The notes under the pieces were generated by a model that did not search any database, was not told the origin of the DNA, and saw only the letters and a program-made list of their open reading frames with translations. From Struthio camelus (Eukaryota; Chordata; Aves; Struthioniformes; Struthionidae), in contig NC_090947.1 in assembly GCF_040807025.1 (NCBI RefSeq), forward strand, positions 2,852,001 to 2,916,000: DNA of 64,000 nucleotides, given 5' to 3'. Each line of letters starts with the position of its first letter. Positions within the stretch are counted from its first letter, which is position 1. Below are positions 38,445-50,984 of the stretch, piece after piece. Both the position numbers and the translations under genes were made by a program.

Positions 38445-39074
38445 CTATCCAAAGATCCTATCCAAATGGCTTTTGAATATCTCCAAGGACTCCACAACAT
38501 CTCTGGGCAACCTCTTCCAGTGTTCTGTCACCCTCTCAGTCAAGAAGCTTTCCCTCCTGTTCAGATGGAACTTCCTGTGGTTCAGTTTCTGCCCGTTGCC
38601 TCTTGTCCTGTCGCTGGGCACCACAGAGAAGAGTCTGGCCCCATCCTCTCGACACCCTCCCTTCAGATATTTAAACACCCTGATAAGATCGCCTCTCAGT
38701 CTTCTCTTCTCCAGGCTGAACAGGCCCAGCTCTCGCAGCCTTTCCTCACAGGAGAGATGCTCCAGTCCTCTCATCATCTTTGTAGCCCTCTGCTGGACTC
38801 TCCCCAGGAGTGCCATGTCGCTCTTGTACTGGGGAGCCCAGAAGTGGACACAGTACTCGAGGTGAGGCCTCACCAGGGCTGAGGAGAGGGGCAGGATCAC
38901 CTCCCTCCACCTGCTGGCAACACTCTGCCTAATGCACCCCAGGCTCCCATGGGCCTTCTTGGCCACAAGGACACATTGCTGACTCATGCTTAACTGGTTG
39001 TCCACCAGGACACCCAGGCCCTTCTCTGCAGAGCTGCTTTCCAGCAGGTCAACCCCCAGCCTGTACTGCTGCAT
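38445..39074 (-). pseudogene. CR1 ORF2 fragment: C-terminal reverse transcriptase
   Basis: A 209-codon frame equivalent to 59725-60369 in copy C. It runs [92 protein letters not shown] and a divergent end ([17 protein letters not shown]). The end lacks the final residues seen in A and C, in keeping with the different 3' tail. The upstream palm is in another frame because of a frameshift at about 39075-39090 that copy C shares. Confidence 0.9.
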
Positions 39075-39078
39075 GGGG

Positions 39079-39430
39079 TTATTCTGCCCTACGTGCCCTG
39101 CTCTTCCCTTTCTGGAACTTCAGGAGGTTCCTCTCTGACCATCTCTCCAGCCTATAGAGATCCCTCTGAATGGCAGCACAGTCCGCTGGTGTGTCAGCCA
39201 CTCCTCCCAGTTGTGTGGCATCAGCACGCTTGCTGAGGGTGCGCTCTGTGCCTTCCTCCAGGTCCTTGATGAATAAGTTGAACAAGACTGGACCCAGGAC
39301 TGACCCCTGGGGGACACCGCTAGCTACAGGCCTCCAGCTAGACTTTGTGCCATTCACCACAACCCTCTGAGCTCTGCCATCCAGCCAGTTCTCCATCCAC
39401 CTCACTCTCCGCTCATCCAGCCCATCAATC
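39079..39430 (-). pseudogene. CR1 ORF2 fragment: reverse transcriptase palm with altered catalytic box
   Basis: In this frame the RT box B ([20 protein letters not shown]) is intact. Box C, which in the CR1 family is F-A-D-D and binds the catalytic metal ions, reads R-A-D-A (39228-39217) in the context [13 protein letters not shown]. The second aspartate is lost. Downstream motifs [19 protein letters not shown] and [13 protein letters not shown] follow, and then the frame is lost. Upstream of about 39430 the open frame continues to 39594 by chance into non-CR1 sequence. Confidence 0.88.
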
Positions 39431-39544
39431 TCTTCATTTATTAACCTGCTGTTATGACTAAGCCCACTACCCCCCCAGACACATCTCAATTTTTCTTTCA
39501 GTCTACTGGTTTCTATAATATACTCAAAGCTATTTTCCGTAGCT

Positions 39545-39750
39545 GGTGCTTCACTTTTTCTACCAATAGAAAGTGTTTCCTGATATCTGACCAAAATCTT
39601 TCCTGCTGTAATTTAAACCTGCTAACTCTTGTCTTATTTGGTCAATTGAATATTTGTGTTGCAGATTTTAATAGTGCTTCCTGGCTGTTTGTATCTCCCA
39701 GCAAGCTCCAGATTCTCTCCTCCCAGCCTCGTAATGCTATACTTCCTTCG
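39545..39750 (-). repeat. possible old CR1/L3-type LINE relic
   Basis: The words 'agtgtttcctgatatctgac', 'tttcctgctgtaatttaaac' and 'tcttgtcttatttggtc' follow the order found in antisense 3' ends of old CR1/L3-type LINEs (aagttcttcc...ctgcaatttaagcc...cttgtcct). It is heavily diverged. If correct, the younger copy B inserted next to an older relative. Confidence 0.35.
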
Positions 39751-40597
39751 AGGACAGCCCGCAGCTTTCAGTGGGAATGTGTATTAGCTAAGAGGACAAA
39801 CCAAAGATAGCACTGGTAAACCAATCATTTTTTAATAGCCTGAGGCTGGTCTCGTAAAACCATACAGACTTTGGATTATGAATTGCTTCTGATACCTTGA
39901 AAGTAGGGCACATTAGCCTGGACTGAGCTCTGTCTTGTCCTGGCTAGACAGCTCGTGGTATGGGAGCATTTAACAGTCACCTGGGTCTGTCTACACTATG
40001 CAACAGCCACAGCTGTTCGCCTGCCATGAAAACATGCTTTTCTGTGACTCACAAGCTATTAAAAGCCGTATTTTCCCCAAAATTTCAGCACCAAAGGATA
40101 TGGATAGACACCCAGCAAGAACTGCAAAAGCACTTAAGCTGATTAGGTAGATCTCCTGAAAGTTAAACACCAAAATCAGTTGCATATTAGAAATGAAATA
40201 CCTTTTGAAATCTAGCCCCAGGTACTTCTAACTCCTTATCCAAGCTGGAATCCCCAGGTCACCGAAGATACAGGTCAATAAAAACAGAGCTGCATAAAAC
40301 TTCCCATCTTCATTTCTGCATGTGGCACAGATGAAACGTTACTGTCCTCTTATTGCATCCCATGGCCACACTGCATAGGTGTTTTGGGGGGAACTTCTCC
40401 AGACAGTGGCACCGCATTCTAGCATTTACCAGTGATGGAAACACTGCAGGAAAGAAAAAAATTGAATCCTGGAAGTGTCCCAAATTTGTCTGTTTCTTCT
40501 TTGTCTGCAAAACTCTCTACACAGTCCCAGAAGAAATGTCAAAGATGAAAAGAGCAGAAGGACATGGTGGAGTGTTATCTGACCAGGGCAGTATTTG
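39751..40597. other. non-coding stretch, nothing recognised
   Basis: Unique-looking DNA with short open frames only. Confidence 0.5.
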
Positions 40598-40641
40598 TAT
40601 GCATGCATGTGTGTGCACATGCACGCATGTGCGTGTGTGTG
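40598..40641. repeat. (TG/CATG)n microsatellite
   Basis: Alternating purine-pyrimidine tract built of 'gcatgcatgtgtgtgcacat' and 'gcacgcatgtgcgtgtgtgt'. It contains several short palindromes and is a potential Z-DNA former. Confidence 0.85.
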
Positions 40642-42729
40642 GTCTCCTCTGGCTTCCTGCAAAAAAACTGATTTACGTTTGCTGTTTGAAGGTCATTTAA
40701 AATATGGAATTACTGAGCTGCTTCTTTTTCTTTTTTTTTTCCTCAAGAAATTAAAAACACCATTTAAGACCGTCTTACCTGCAAGGTGACAGGATAATTG
40801 GAAACCCCCTGGAGCAGCTTTCGTGACATATCAAAGATATGCAGAGGTGCAGCATTAACATCTCAGAAACACAGAGTTAATAAATGTTAGGGATGAACCT
40901 AATAACTACTTTGCCAGTTGCAACAGATCTTTAGCTGATGCAAGTGACATTAACATTTTCTTAATATTTTCACTTCTATTTAACCCTATGAAACCACAAG
41001 ATCTGTAACAGTAGAGCCCTAGTGCTCCCTGGACAGAGCTGTCATACATGTCATTCATTAGCTGCTAATCCTCTTTGAGTGTCTTTTCCAAGCCACTAGG
41101 GCCCTGAATGTCACACATTCACCTGCTGGGACAATGCAGGCAGAATCTGTCCTCAAACTGAGACTTTCAAAAGCCTCCCTATGCTCTTCTCTGGCAGCCA
41201 GGTATAGGTATATGCCTGTAACAGAAGAGGATGTGTGCCAGCATGAAAGAATGCTAAAAACAGGAGTGTGAGTGTGGAGCGGGATCTGAAGCAGACTTGA
41301 GGCAACAGCAACAATAAATCTCTTCTGTTTCCATTGGAGATCAACTGATCTTCAAAGACCGTGCACCTGGCAAAGGCAGCACACGACATGAAGTGCTCCA
41401 GAGAGGGGAGTGCTGCCTGTCTCGGGCATCTTGGCTGGGTAGCCAGAAAGAAGACAAGAAGCCAGATCCTCCTGGAAAAGCCTTTTCTTACTGATAAAGG
41501 TTTCTGTGTGTGATTGTGCTTAGTGGCTCTCCTTTTGTGAGGTTACTGCTTCCCTTGGAGAGGTGTCCACAGCTCTGGACTTGGCTTTCTGGCTCCAAAA
41601 TGTTGCAGCCTTCCCAAGCAGCTCAGCAGTGGAGGGGTGAATTGTGCTGCCTGCCAAGCACAGCTCCCTACTAGTGCTAGCCCCACTGCAGGATGGCCTC
41701 TATCAACCACCCACCACAGCAGGGAAAAGCCAGGAAATGTGCTACACCTCTGTCCTGTCCAAGACCCCACAAACGCACCTGCAAAGGCCTGAATTCACCT
41801 CAGCTGCTGAGTAGTGTTGGAATTCATAAACATTCGGCAGCACCCGTAAAAAAACCACAGCTGGACATTTCCTGAATCATCAGCACATCTACCCAAGGTC
41901 TCCTTGGCAAAACCTTTGTCAGCTGCCTCTGGAAAAGCCCAGACGTTGCAGGCTGCAAGTCAGAGATTCAGCCAGCAAGTATTTCCTCTCTGGCTTCTGT
42001 GCCCAGAGGCAAGAAGAGTGCTATTTGTGGCAATCTCCCACCTTTTCAGTTAAAAATAAAATTTTAAATTTTATTGGGATGGGAAGCTGGAGAGATAATG
42101 ATAACCCTCTACCAGATACAGATGTGTGGCAAAGATGCCTTGTGCAAAATAAGAACAGCATCCACAAACTTACAGTGATGTCCAGACTCACTCCAGCCCG
42201 CAGGAAAGCTGCATGATTTCCAAGGTAGTTTCAGCTGACAGCAGAGACTAAAGAGCAAACCTCCTAGCACATGCAGCTATGTGGTAAGTCCTCCTCTGAG
42301 TTTATCCATGTGGGAAAGGCTGCAGCCCAGAGCCCAGGACACATCTTATGCCTCTCTGTTTGACAGCTCCCTATCAGAGAGATCACATCAAGTGCACTAA
42401 GCTAAACTCTTGCTCCAGAGTAAGCATTTCCATGTAGAAAATTATTCTGCGCTATGCATAACAAAAGTAATAGCAGTTAAATTTCTTCATGCAGAAGCAG
42501 ATTTACCTGCCCTTTGGTCTCCTATATAGCTTGCCTTGTATAGTAAAGCTTTTCAAAACTTGCATAATCCTATCTTGTGGATAGTGTGATTGATAATGTG
42601 TTCGAAGGCTACAGAAAATCCCTTGATAGAGCTGAGGAGTGAATACAGCAGTGTTGGGCTGTATATCTGCTGATATCTACCAGCCCTGCAGTTCACCCCA
42701 AGCGCCTCTCTGCAATGGATTTTTTCTGG
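40642..42729. other. non-coding stretch, nothing recognised
   Basis: Unique-looking DNA. Open frames are below 85 codons and domain-free. Confidence 0.5.
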
Positions 42730-42815
42730 GCAGAATCAGAATGCTTTTGATTGGAAAGGACCTATGGAGCTTTCTCATGCAACCTCTGCTCAAAGCAGGT
42801 AACGGAAAGCTGGAT
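42730..42815 (-). repeat. diverged CR1 3'-end relic
   Basis: The segment 'cagaatcagaatgcttttga', 'ttggaaaggacctatggagc', 'catgcaacctctgctcaaag' and 'caggtaacgg' has the order of an antisense CR1 tail (cagaat...ggttggaagggacctctggag...ccaac...tgctcaaagcaggg). It is much more diverged than the other copies. Confidence 0.55.
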
Positions 42816-45800
42816 CAAGTTCATCATAGGTGTGTTCTGCCTCAGGGTGAGTGTCATGTAAATGATAACTTGTGCTGTCATTTCTGAGTGAAGGCTGGAA
42901 ATCCTTCGGTTTTCTAAAAGCAGAGTGAGTTTGTGGAAATCATCAGTTACAGTATATCAGCCCTGCCAAGGGCTGATAGAGGCAAGTAGGTATGAAAGGT
43001 GCTTCTAAAGATAAATGAATGAATGGTGACGGATTTCAGTAGGAAGAAGAGTAACAGAGTGCATGTGTGGTGGATGCATCTGATACCTCCCTATCTCCAC
43101 CATGTACAATGTGGTCTATCATGGAGAAGAGACAAAAGCCATTAGGGAGCAAGCCAAGGAATTAGAGGTGTCTGCTAGTGAAAGCATCACTGTGATTTCG
43201 CGAGCTGGAAGCAAGATTTGAATTACTGAGGAGAAGCTGCCGCTGAGAAAAGCACATCCGGTGTTCAGCAATGGGAATGAATCACAGTGCCAAGTGGGAG
43301 CAGTTCAGCATGTGAAAGGAAGTTCAACATGTGAAGACAGACACCCTCCACTCCAACTTCAGCAAAAAAATAATCTGCCATTTTCCAGGAAAGTGCTCTC
43401 CAACCTGTTTGCTTTTGTACTTGTCTAGTAAACAAAAGTTTCAGGAGTAAATTCCTTGCTGCAATGAAATATCTCATTTCCAAGGTTATCCCAGAGCACA
43501 AAGTAAGGATACAGTCATTTTTCATCCCCATGATTAGAGAAATTGTATTAGCAGATTAACATTAAGCAACATTTACGTAGAGTAATATGGTTATGGGATG
43601 GTGCTCCTAACCAAATTAAAAGCCATCTTGTCTATCCACCCTTGCAGCAGGCAGGACTATTTTCATAGCACTGTTCTTGTCAGGGTATTTAACTACCTGA
43701 CCCAAAATATGCCAAAAATTAATGGTAAGATACCCATTGACTGCAATGAGCTTTGTTTTATCAGGTTTCTGGATTTTTTTTCCTCATTGCTCATCGTTGC
43801 TTATCGTTGCCCCTTGTTGCTGGGGCCTCTTCCAAGAGGTAGTATTAAGAACAATATCCCTCTGCAGTTCAAATTTCCTTCTTCTAGCCAACACGAGGAC
43901 TGGGCATGGCATGGCCTGGCCCGCCCCAGGAGAGGTGAGGTAGGTTTTGTTTGCTCGCTGCTGAAACGGCACAGTGTAAATCCCAGACTGGGTAGGACAA
44001 GGCTCACTCAAAGGGTTTGTGTTATGTTTCAACCACAACCACAACCAGTGCGCTCAGAACAAGTGGGGCAGGAAACCTTGCCTAAAAAAGCCTAAAGAAT
44101 TTGGCATGGTTTTATGAAAGGGTTTGTATTTTCCAGTACATTAAAAGACAGCCTTATATAGGCTGAAAAAATATACCCTGCTGCCTTTCATTGCTGGGAG
44201 CTTGCCACTTCCCCTTGCCCTGCCACTGGCAGAGGTGACTAGAACAAACGTACAGTCAAAGCCGCAGCACTAGACACAGGCAAAAGGCGAGATTGTCACC
44301 TGAGGTGGGAAAGGGGAAAAGAAATAAATCTTGATCCCTCCCTACATGCAGGCATGCTGAGTTTTGGCCATAGGAGAAGCGTGCGTACACAAGAGGGGTG
44401 CAGCTGTGCTCGCCCCTGTGAGCCGCAAGAATGGCAGGAGCTGCAAGTTGGTGGGCAGCCTTGGCTCCGGCCCCTCCAGCTGCACCAGCGCTGAGCCCAA
44501 CTGTGATTTATCACTTCCCAGGTCACAGAGGCGTGCAGGACCTCTGGACCTCCACGTTCTCTCTGCTGTCGGAGGTGCTGGAGCCACATGCTGTCCTCCA
44601 CACAGGGCAGATGGCACTGCTGGGTGCCAGCCTGAAATGGGTTATGCACCAGCCAAACTTTGCCTCACACAAATATTTCCTGGGAAACTCTCTGTGGGAG
44701 GGTGGGCCTGGGTGTTCTGCAAAAAATTGGCCAGCAGGCAGGGGTTATCACCAGCCTTGGCCCTGCCAAACACCCCCATCTGCTCGCTGCTCACGCAGAC
44801 TCAACCAACGGCAGCAGTCTGGCAGCTGCGTCCCCACCATGGCTCAGGTGTGGGGCTGATATAAAGCATTTCCAGGTTCACCTAGCCTCCTTTGATGAAG
44901 TAGTCCACTTTCAACCTCACCCTTCCCCCCCTTCAAAAACCAGCCAGCCACTCCTAGCTCCTCTGTAGCCATTTTCAAAGTTCACAGACTTAACTGTGGA
45001 AGGCTGCAGACACATTTATTATCTTTTTTCAGTGCCATCTGGCATTTGTGTATCAGAAGAAGATTATATATATGTCAAACAGAGAGAAAAATATCTTTTC
45101 CTGTAACAGTTGTAGAAGCAGGGGAAAAAGTATGAAAAAATTAAATCCTGTGGACCATATGGAAGGCTTTTTCTCAAGTGATCCATCTTGAGCAATTACA
45201 AAGTGTCACAGCCAATATGCAGCACCCAGGCTCACTGCAAGCATGAGGACAAAAGCAGGGTGGCTAGGTTGGGCTACCTGAGACATTGACATTACAACTG
45301 CTTGAAATAGCCTGGGAACATGAAACAGCCCCCTCTCCTCCCAAAAGGGCGTGGGGGGGGGAAGGGAAAGGGAACAAAACAAGACAGCTTGCAGCATGCT
45401 AAGTGAATCAGAGTAATGTCCTTTCTTTGCCTTTCAGGGTTTTATCATCACAGTCTTGCGAAAGCAATAGGTGTGAACCCATAATGGAGCCTCGCCAGGT
45501 TTTCAGTGCTTGCTCTGTGCCTCCTAAAGCCAGGGATAGTGGAAAATTACTGGCTGCTCCTCCCAGCTGTGCCCTGCGAACAAGCTTTGGCAGGGTGAAG
45601 GAATCAACTGCTGGCATGACCCAGGAAATGCCAGATGGTGGAAGCGTTGCTGGGGTGTCCTGTACTGCACGAGTGGGGCTCAAGTCTTGGCAGAGGCTCC
45701 CACCATGCCCTGGTGAATCAAACTGGAACACAGTAACGCCACACAGATAGACAAACTCCATCCTGTGGGATGTTTGGGGCACAGAAGGAAAACAAAAGAA

Positions 45801-48800
45801 ATACTATAATATCAAGCATCAGCACTGCCCTGGGGCAAAGTCTTTCTCCCTCCACTCCCCTCAGGAAATGCATGCTCATTGCTTCTTCATTTATTTCTCC
45901 TTTGACCATTTTTGCTGCTGTTAAACAGACTAAGCAATTGGTGAGCAACAGACCAGAGGTCCACTGTGAATCATTTTAGCCCAGTATTTATTTATCTTTC
46001 AGCCCAACAAGCTGGCCTCCTCTGAGTTTTACCAGTATCAGACTATGATATTTCCCCCCCTCATCCCCAGCCTCCACTAATTCACGCTGGCCCAGGATGA
46101 TGTTTGCCAAACAGGGCTCTGATGTGGCTGATGGGAGGGAGTTAGACCCCTGGTGCTCTTTACCCTCCCTCCCATGAAACTTTCTGCCATGGAGTTACTT
46201 GCACCAGGAAATCCAGCTGGGGTTGGCACCTTCTAGCAGCTGCCCATCTCCAGGGATGAAGAGCACAGATAACCACTGCTCCCCAGGAGTCTCCACCCAC
46301 CACAAGCCATGCCAGTCTCCGCGCAAGGGGCGCTAGCACATATCCCCTCCCTGCTAGCAGCATCTCACAAATCAGCAACCGTTGCAAAATGTCCTGTTGC
46401 TCACCTCCCTGCCAGTGGCAAGGCAACAGTACCCTGTGGCTGTCATTGCCACCCCCCTCCCTCCCATGCCAGCAATTTCTAGTGCAAACACCCACAATGG
46501 CATTTCTGCACTGGGCCATGTGCCACTCATAACAGCCAGCAGGCCTGAGTCACCGGCAATGTTTCATTAAGGCTTGACTGCATCACCTAGGATTTGGGGG
46601 AAGGAAGAGGGAGAGATGGAAAGAGGCCAAGGGGCAGAGAGGTAACTGAACATGAGCAGAACAAGTTAAAAGACTGGGAGTTTTAAACTGGAGAGACAGA
46701 AAGTGGCAGAGGCTTATCATGTGGTAGAGGCTTTATCTGACCGATATGGCCCCCAGCTCCCTCCAGCAAGGGTCGGTGAGATGCATGAAGATGAGTTGAA
46801 GGGAAGGTTGTAGGGAGGATGTTTCTAGCATGACCCAAGATAGAAAACGTATCCCTCTAGTACCAGGCTGGCCTGGGGAGCCAGCAGCACCCTGGCAAGG
46901 CAGGGCTGCCATCCAACCTAGCTTCTGCACTTTGACCTGTGAGCAGGTGTCACCATGGAGGGTTGGTGAGGATGTGCAGTACTGCAGTCTCTGCTGGGCA
47001 GCAACTTTGGGTAGCAACCCTTTCTTATTGCAAGGGACTTGCTGCAGCTGCTCAGCTGAAGGTGCGGGCATCCAGCCTAGCAACATTCCAGCACTTGACC
47101 GTCTTTGTTTTGTCCTGAAAATAACAATACCCACTTGTATTGAAGGTGATAAATATAAGGGATTCCCATGCCAGCCACAACTGCCCCTGTGCTTAAAATG
47201 ACACAGAAGTCAGCCAGACAGGGAAATTTTCCATTAATGCCTTTTCATTGTGAAATCATTTTCAAAAGTAAAAATAAACATTAAAAAAATTGCCCACCAG
47301 TGACAATAAGCAATTTTTTACTTAGGTCTACTTAGCCCAGACGCTTGTCTAACAGCATCTCTTACAGTTATGGTCTGTAAGAGAGGGAACATTTGGGAAA
47401 GACTAAGAGGACAAGGCAAATACGCAGTGATTCTTTCTTGGGTAAATTCTCCTGTGCTGGAGACTATTTCTGCCTCCTCAAACTTAAATCACTCGGGCAA
47501 TATTCTTCCATGGGAGGTCTTATCCAGGGATCAGAGCCCTGCACCACCACGCAGCTGGGAGCTCTGCATTTTAATTTGGCACAGTGCAAAAATGTGCTTC
47601 CACATATTTCAAATGCACTGCCTGATACCTCAGCCCTTTTCCATCCCTGTGTGTGCTCCTGGATTTTGCTTCAGGCCCCAAAACCCACCTCCTAATAGAC
47701 AGTGACTTCTCCACAGAGCTTTCCTGATGGCAGGGCATGGGTTTCTGGCAGGACTCAGATGATATCGTTGCTGCACAAAGCCCACGTAACATGTCCCTGA
47801 GAGCAAAGGGAGAAGCCAACAGCCTGAATAGCTGCAGACTAGTAACCTCTAACTCTTGCTAAGTGAGAAGTCCCTGGGACGACACTGGAGTTGGCCCCTC
47901 ATGGATATCCCTACCTTTGGGCAGATGGCCTCCTCATATTATTTCTTTGGAGCCACATCAAAGCTCTTATTCTTAAGAATAACACATTTATCCTTGCCTT
48001 GACCTCTTTGCAGAAGACAAAGCTTTGCAGAGCAACCCCAAACTCATTCATTCTTTGCTTTAGCTAGCATTATAGATAAAATATTACTGTCACCACATTT
48101 CCAGGCACCAGTTTTCTTACTGCTCTGGCAGCCCAAAGCATGTTCTCCAGTGAGTCGCCTGTGTTCGTATGGGAGAGAGAGCAGGGTCACACCTTTTCAA
48201 GACAGTTTCCCCTTTTCTCACCTTGTCCCTCAGTTAAAAAAGAAAAATCCACTGCAAAATTGTATCTGGCTATTCTTCTGCCCTGCCCAAGCTCACTAGG
48301 AGCCCCTCCATCTCTGTGCGTTTGTTTTTTTGCAGGAGGCTTAACCCCCAGTCTCTTTGCTCTGCTTTGGGGAAAAATCCTGTCCTGCAATGCCCAACTC
48401 TTTGCAGGCTGAAGAAAATCATCATTGCCTAGATCACAGCTGGGTTCACTCTTCCCTGGTAAGAGCAATTCAGCTGTGATACCTTTCACAACTAAGCTAT
48501 TCCTGAATGGACACATTGGTACCACTCTCCTGCCTGTTTACCTGAGGATGCTTCAGGCAGCACAAAATAAAGGCAGCCGGCCACCATCAAAACAGTTACG
48601 TACATAAACACATACATAGCCACACTGGAGTTCATAAGCTGCGTGTTATCAGATAGCAAACCTCAAGCCTTTGAGTGCTTGCCTTATGGTGCTGCCAATC
48701 TACAGAAAAATAAGGAGATGACAAAAATAAAGAGGTATCATGGGCTACTGAATATCATTTCAGGAACATCCAGATGGAAATGAGAACTGGTGGTCAGCAA

Positions 48801-50043
48801 GAATTCCAGGTTTTATTTATTATCCATTTCTTCCTTTCAGATTTTATTCCTATTCTGAAAACTTGTACAAAAAAAGAAAAGGGGTCAAATGAAACATTTT
48901 GTTTTGGTAAAACGGACAGACTTCATCTCTGTCTCAACGTTAAAAGTATTTACTTCAATTTATTATAAAATTAATAATAGTGATGCAAAATCCATTTCCA
49001 AAGCAGACCATGATTTTGAAATGAAAATTCAGACCAGACCATCCCCAAAAGGCTCAAGTGGGATGTTTTCACAGATCTTTTTTTTTTCCTAAAAGGTCCT
49101 TTTGCCTGAAAAGAAAGTATATGTTTATACACTTCCACAACGAGCTTTACATTTGACAGATCACAACTCTTCATTAGTTAAACATCCCCTTAAATCCTTA
49201 TCAGTTGGGTGCAGAGCTCCAGACAAGTTGCACGTAGTCAGCATGCTTCTTGAAGACCCCTCTGCCCTTTGGATGCAGTTTACTCTATCTGCACCGCTTC
49301 TTCCTCTAAAATATCATCTAGCAATCCACACAAGTGTCTCTCATTAGCACTTAACACACAGCAAAAGGAGATTGTACCTATTTCTCCCATCCAAAATAAT
49401 CTTCTAATGTTTGAAAATAAATTGCAGTAATATGTACCAGCAGGTGTTACCTCTTCAATGTTGTCTTGTTTGTAGCCAGTCACAAGACAACATTCTCACA
49501 ACATCAGAGGTAAGCAGATGGCACTTATTAATTTACATTGCAAATATACTTCTAATATGTACATTGAAACCCCAGTTTTATTAAAAGCAACTTTACCTGG
49601 CTCCTACAGTATATAACAACTCAAACTCCTCATCCAAAATCAGAAACAGGGACTGGGAGAGCTCTATCCTTTTGGCTTCAATCATGCTGGAAAAAATTTG
49701 ATTGTCATAGCACCTAAACAATACTTTTTTGGTTGTTTTTAATTGTCTTTCGTGATGCAAATTGTGTTATAGCAAAGCTGGGTGAGCTGGGGACAGCAGT
49801 ATACCACGGCCATGGGACTGAGTGTACTCACCGCAGGGTGTTATTCTAGAACAGTATTCAGAAAGTGAAGAAAGTGAAGAAAATCAAACCAGAATGTTGT
49901 GCTCTTATTTTGTAAGACATTAAATACATATCTCCCATTGACCCAGGCAACTTCCAGATGTAAAACAGACACAGTCAGAGAGACCTCAGCATCTCTGAAG
50001 TTTAGCTATTTCATCCTTGGCAGTAGTATCTACTCTCTGTGAG
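42816..50043. other. long non-coding stretch, no gene recognised
   Basis: The GC-richer part at 44360-44860 is open in two overlapping + frames (166 and 142 codons) and also on the minus strand, so open length there reflects few stop words rather than clear coding. A G-run of about nine lies at 45352-45361, and C-runs lie at about 46060 and 46450. Confidence 0.5.
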
Positions 50044-50115
50044 ATATATATACATGTGTGTGTGTATATATATATATATGTATATATCATTATACATGCA
50101 TATGTATACATGCAG
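50044..50115. repeat. (TA)n/(TG)n compound microsatellite
   Basis: Compound dinucleotide tract: 'atatatatacatgtgtgtgt', a (ta)n core, then 'catgcatatgtatacatgc'. The core is symmetrical and could extrude a cruciform. Confidence 0.95.
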
Positions 50116-50984
50116 ATACACACAGCTACAGATATCTCAGCCTTCCTCAAGCTTCCTGAGGTGATGAAGTGCAGCATGGTCCCATCTCTCTCCTCTAATT
50201 TTCCTTTAAGGATCTGTGCCTCAGAAACAACATGTGCCATCTTTTACAGCAGCAGTAAAGGCGTTATCCCAGAGGAACAAGGGCATTTTGCACCTCCTTG
50301 GAGGCCTATTTCCACAGGTGTCAATCAGTGCTCTAGGCACTGAACTGGAGAAAATTACACCCGAAGTTGTTAGAGGCGGCAAGACTCCAGGCTGCATGAA
50401 CACAACATATGTCCAAAAGTAAACAGATTGCTTGAAACTTTTCTAATGTGCTGAGGGGCCATCAGTGCAGAAATCACTTGTTTCAGCTGTAGGTCTGATT
50501 TCAGCGAGAGGAATGTGTGGTGGGGAACAGGCTACTGGTTCTGTTTGTTCCCCTTGCTGTAGAGCAATGTCTGCATTTGCAGTACAGGATGTGCTGATCC
50601 AGTGCACTGCAAGCAGAGATGCATGGGCAAGGGCACACTGAAGGGCTTGCAGAGCATGCAAGGTAGCTTGGCCAGGCGATTCGGCAAACTCTGTCCTGCT
50701 CAAGTATTCCAGTAATGGCCAAGGCTGGATGAAGAATTATCAAAGCAGATGGACTTAGACAAAAATAGCTCCATCCTGTCTCCTCTTCCCCCGGCTTCCA
50801 ACATTCTGAAAACCAACACAGCTGAAAATTGCTGACTAGCCTTCTGGAAGAGATATGAGAAAACTGGCAGGCAAAGGGAACTCAACACCAGTGAGGAAAT
50901 CAAAGAGGGGTAACTTTTGTTTAAAGGCAGCTCAGAGGTCCTGAGCTTGGGAAGCAGCAGCCAAGCTTTCTCACTAGGGGGACC

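Larger units (their letters stand above)
38343..39430 (-). mobile_element. CR1 LINE copy B, 5' truncated
   Basis: Minus-strand CR1 covering the 3' tail (three 8-bp terminal units at 38343-38366), the C-terminal reverse transcriptase and the palm up to the motif before box B. From about 38521 to 39420 it is nearly identical to copy C. The last about 160 bp (38360-38520) differ strongly from A and C and resemble another CR1 subfamily, so the copy looks mosaic. 5' truncation occurs near 39430, where identity with copy C ends just after 'cactctccgctcatcca'. Confidence 0.92.
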
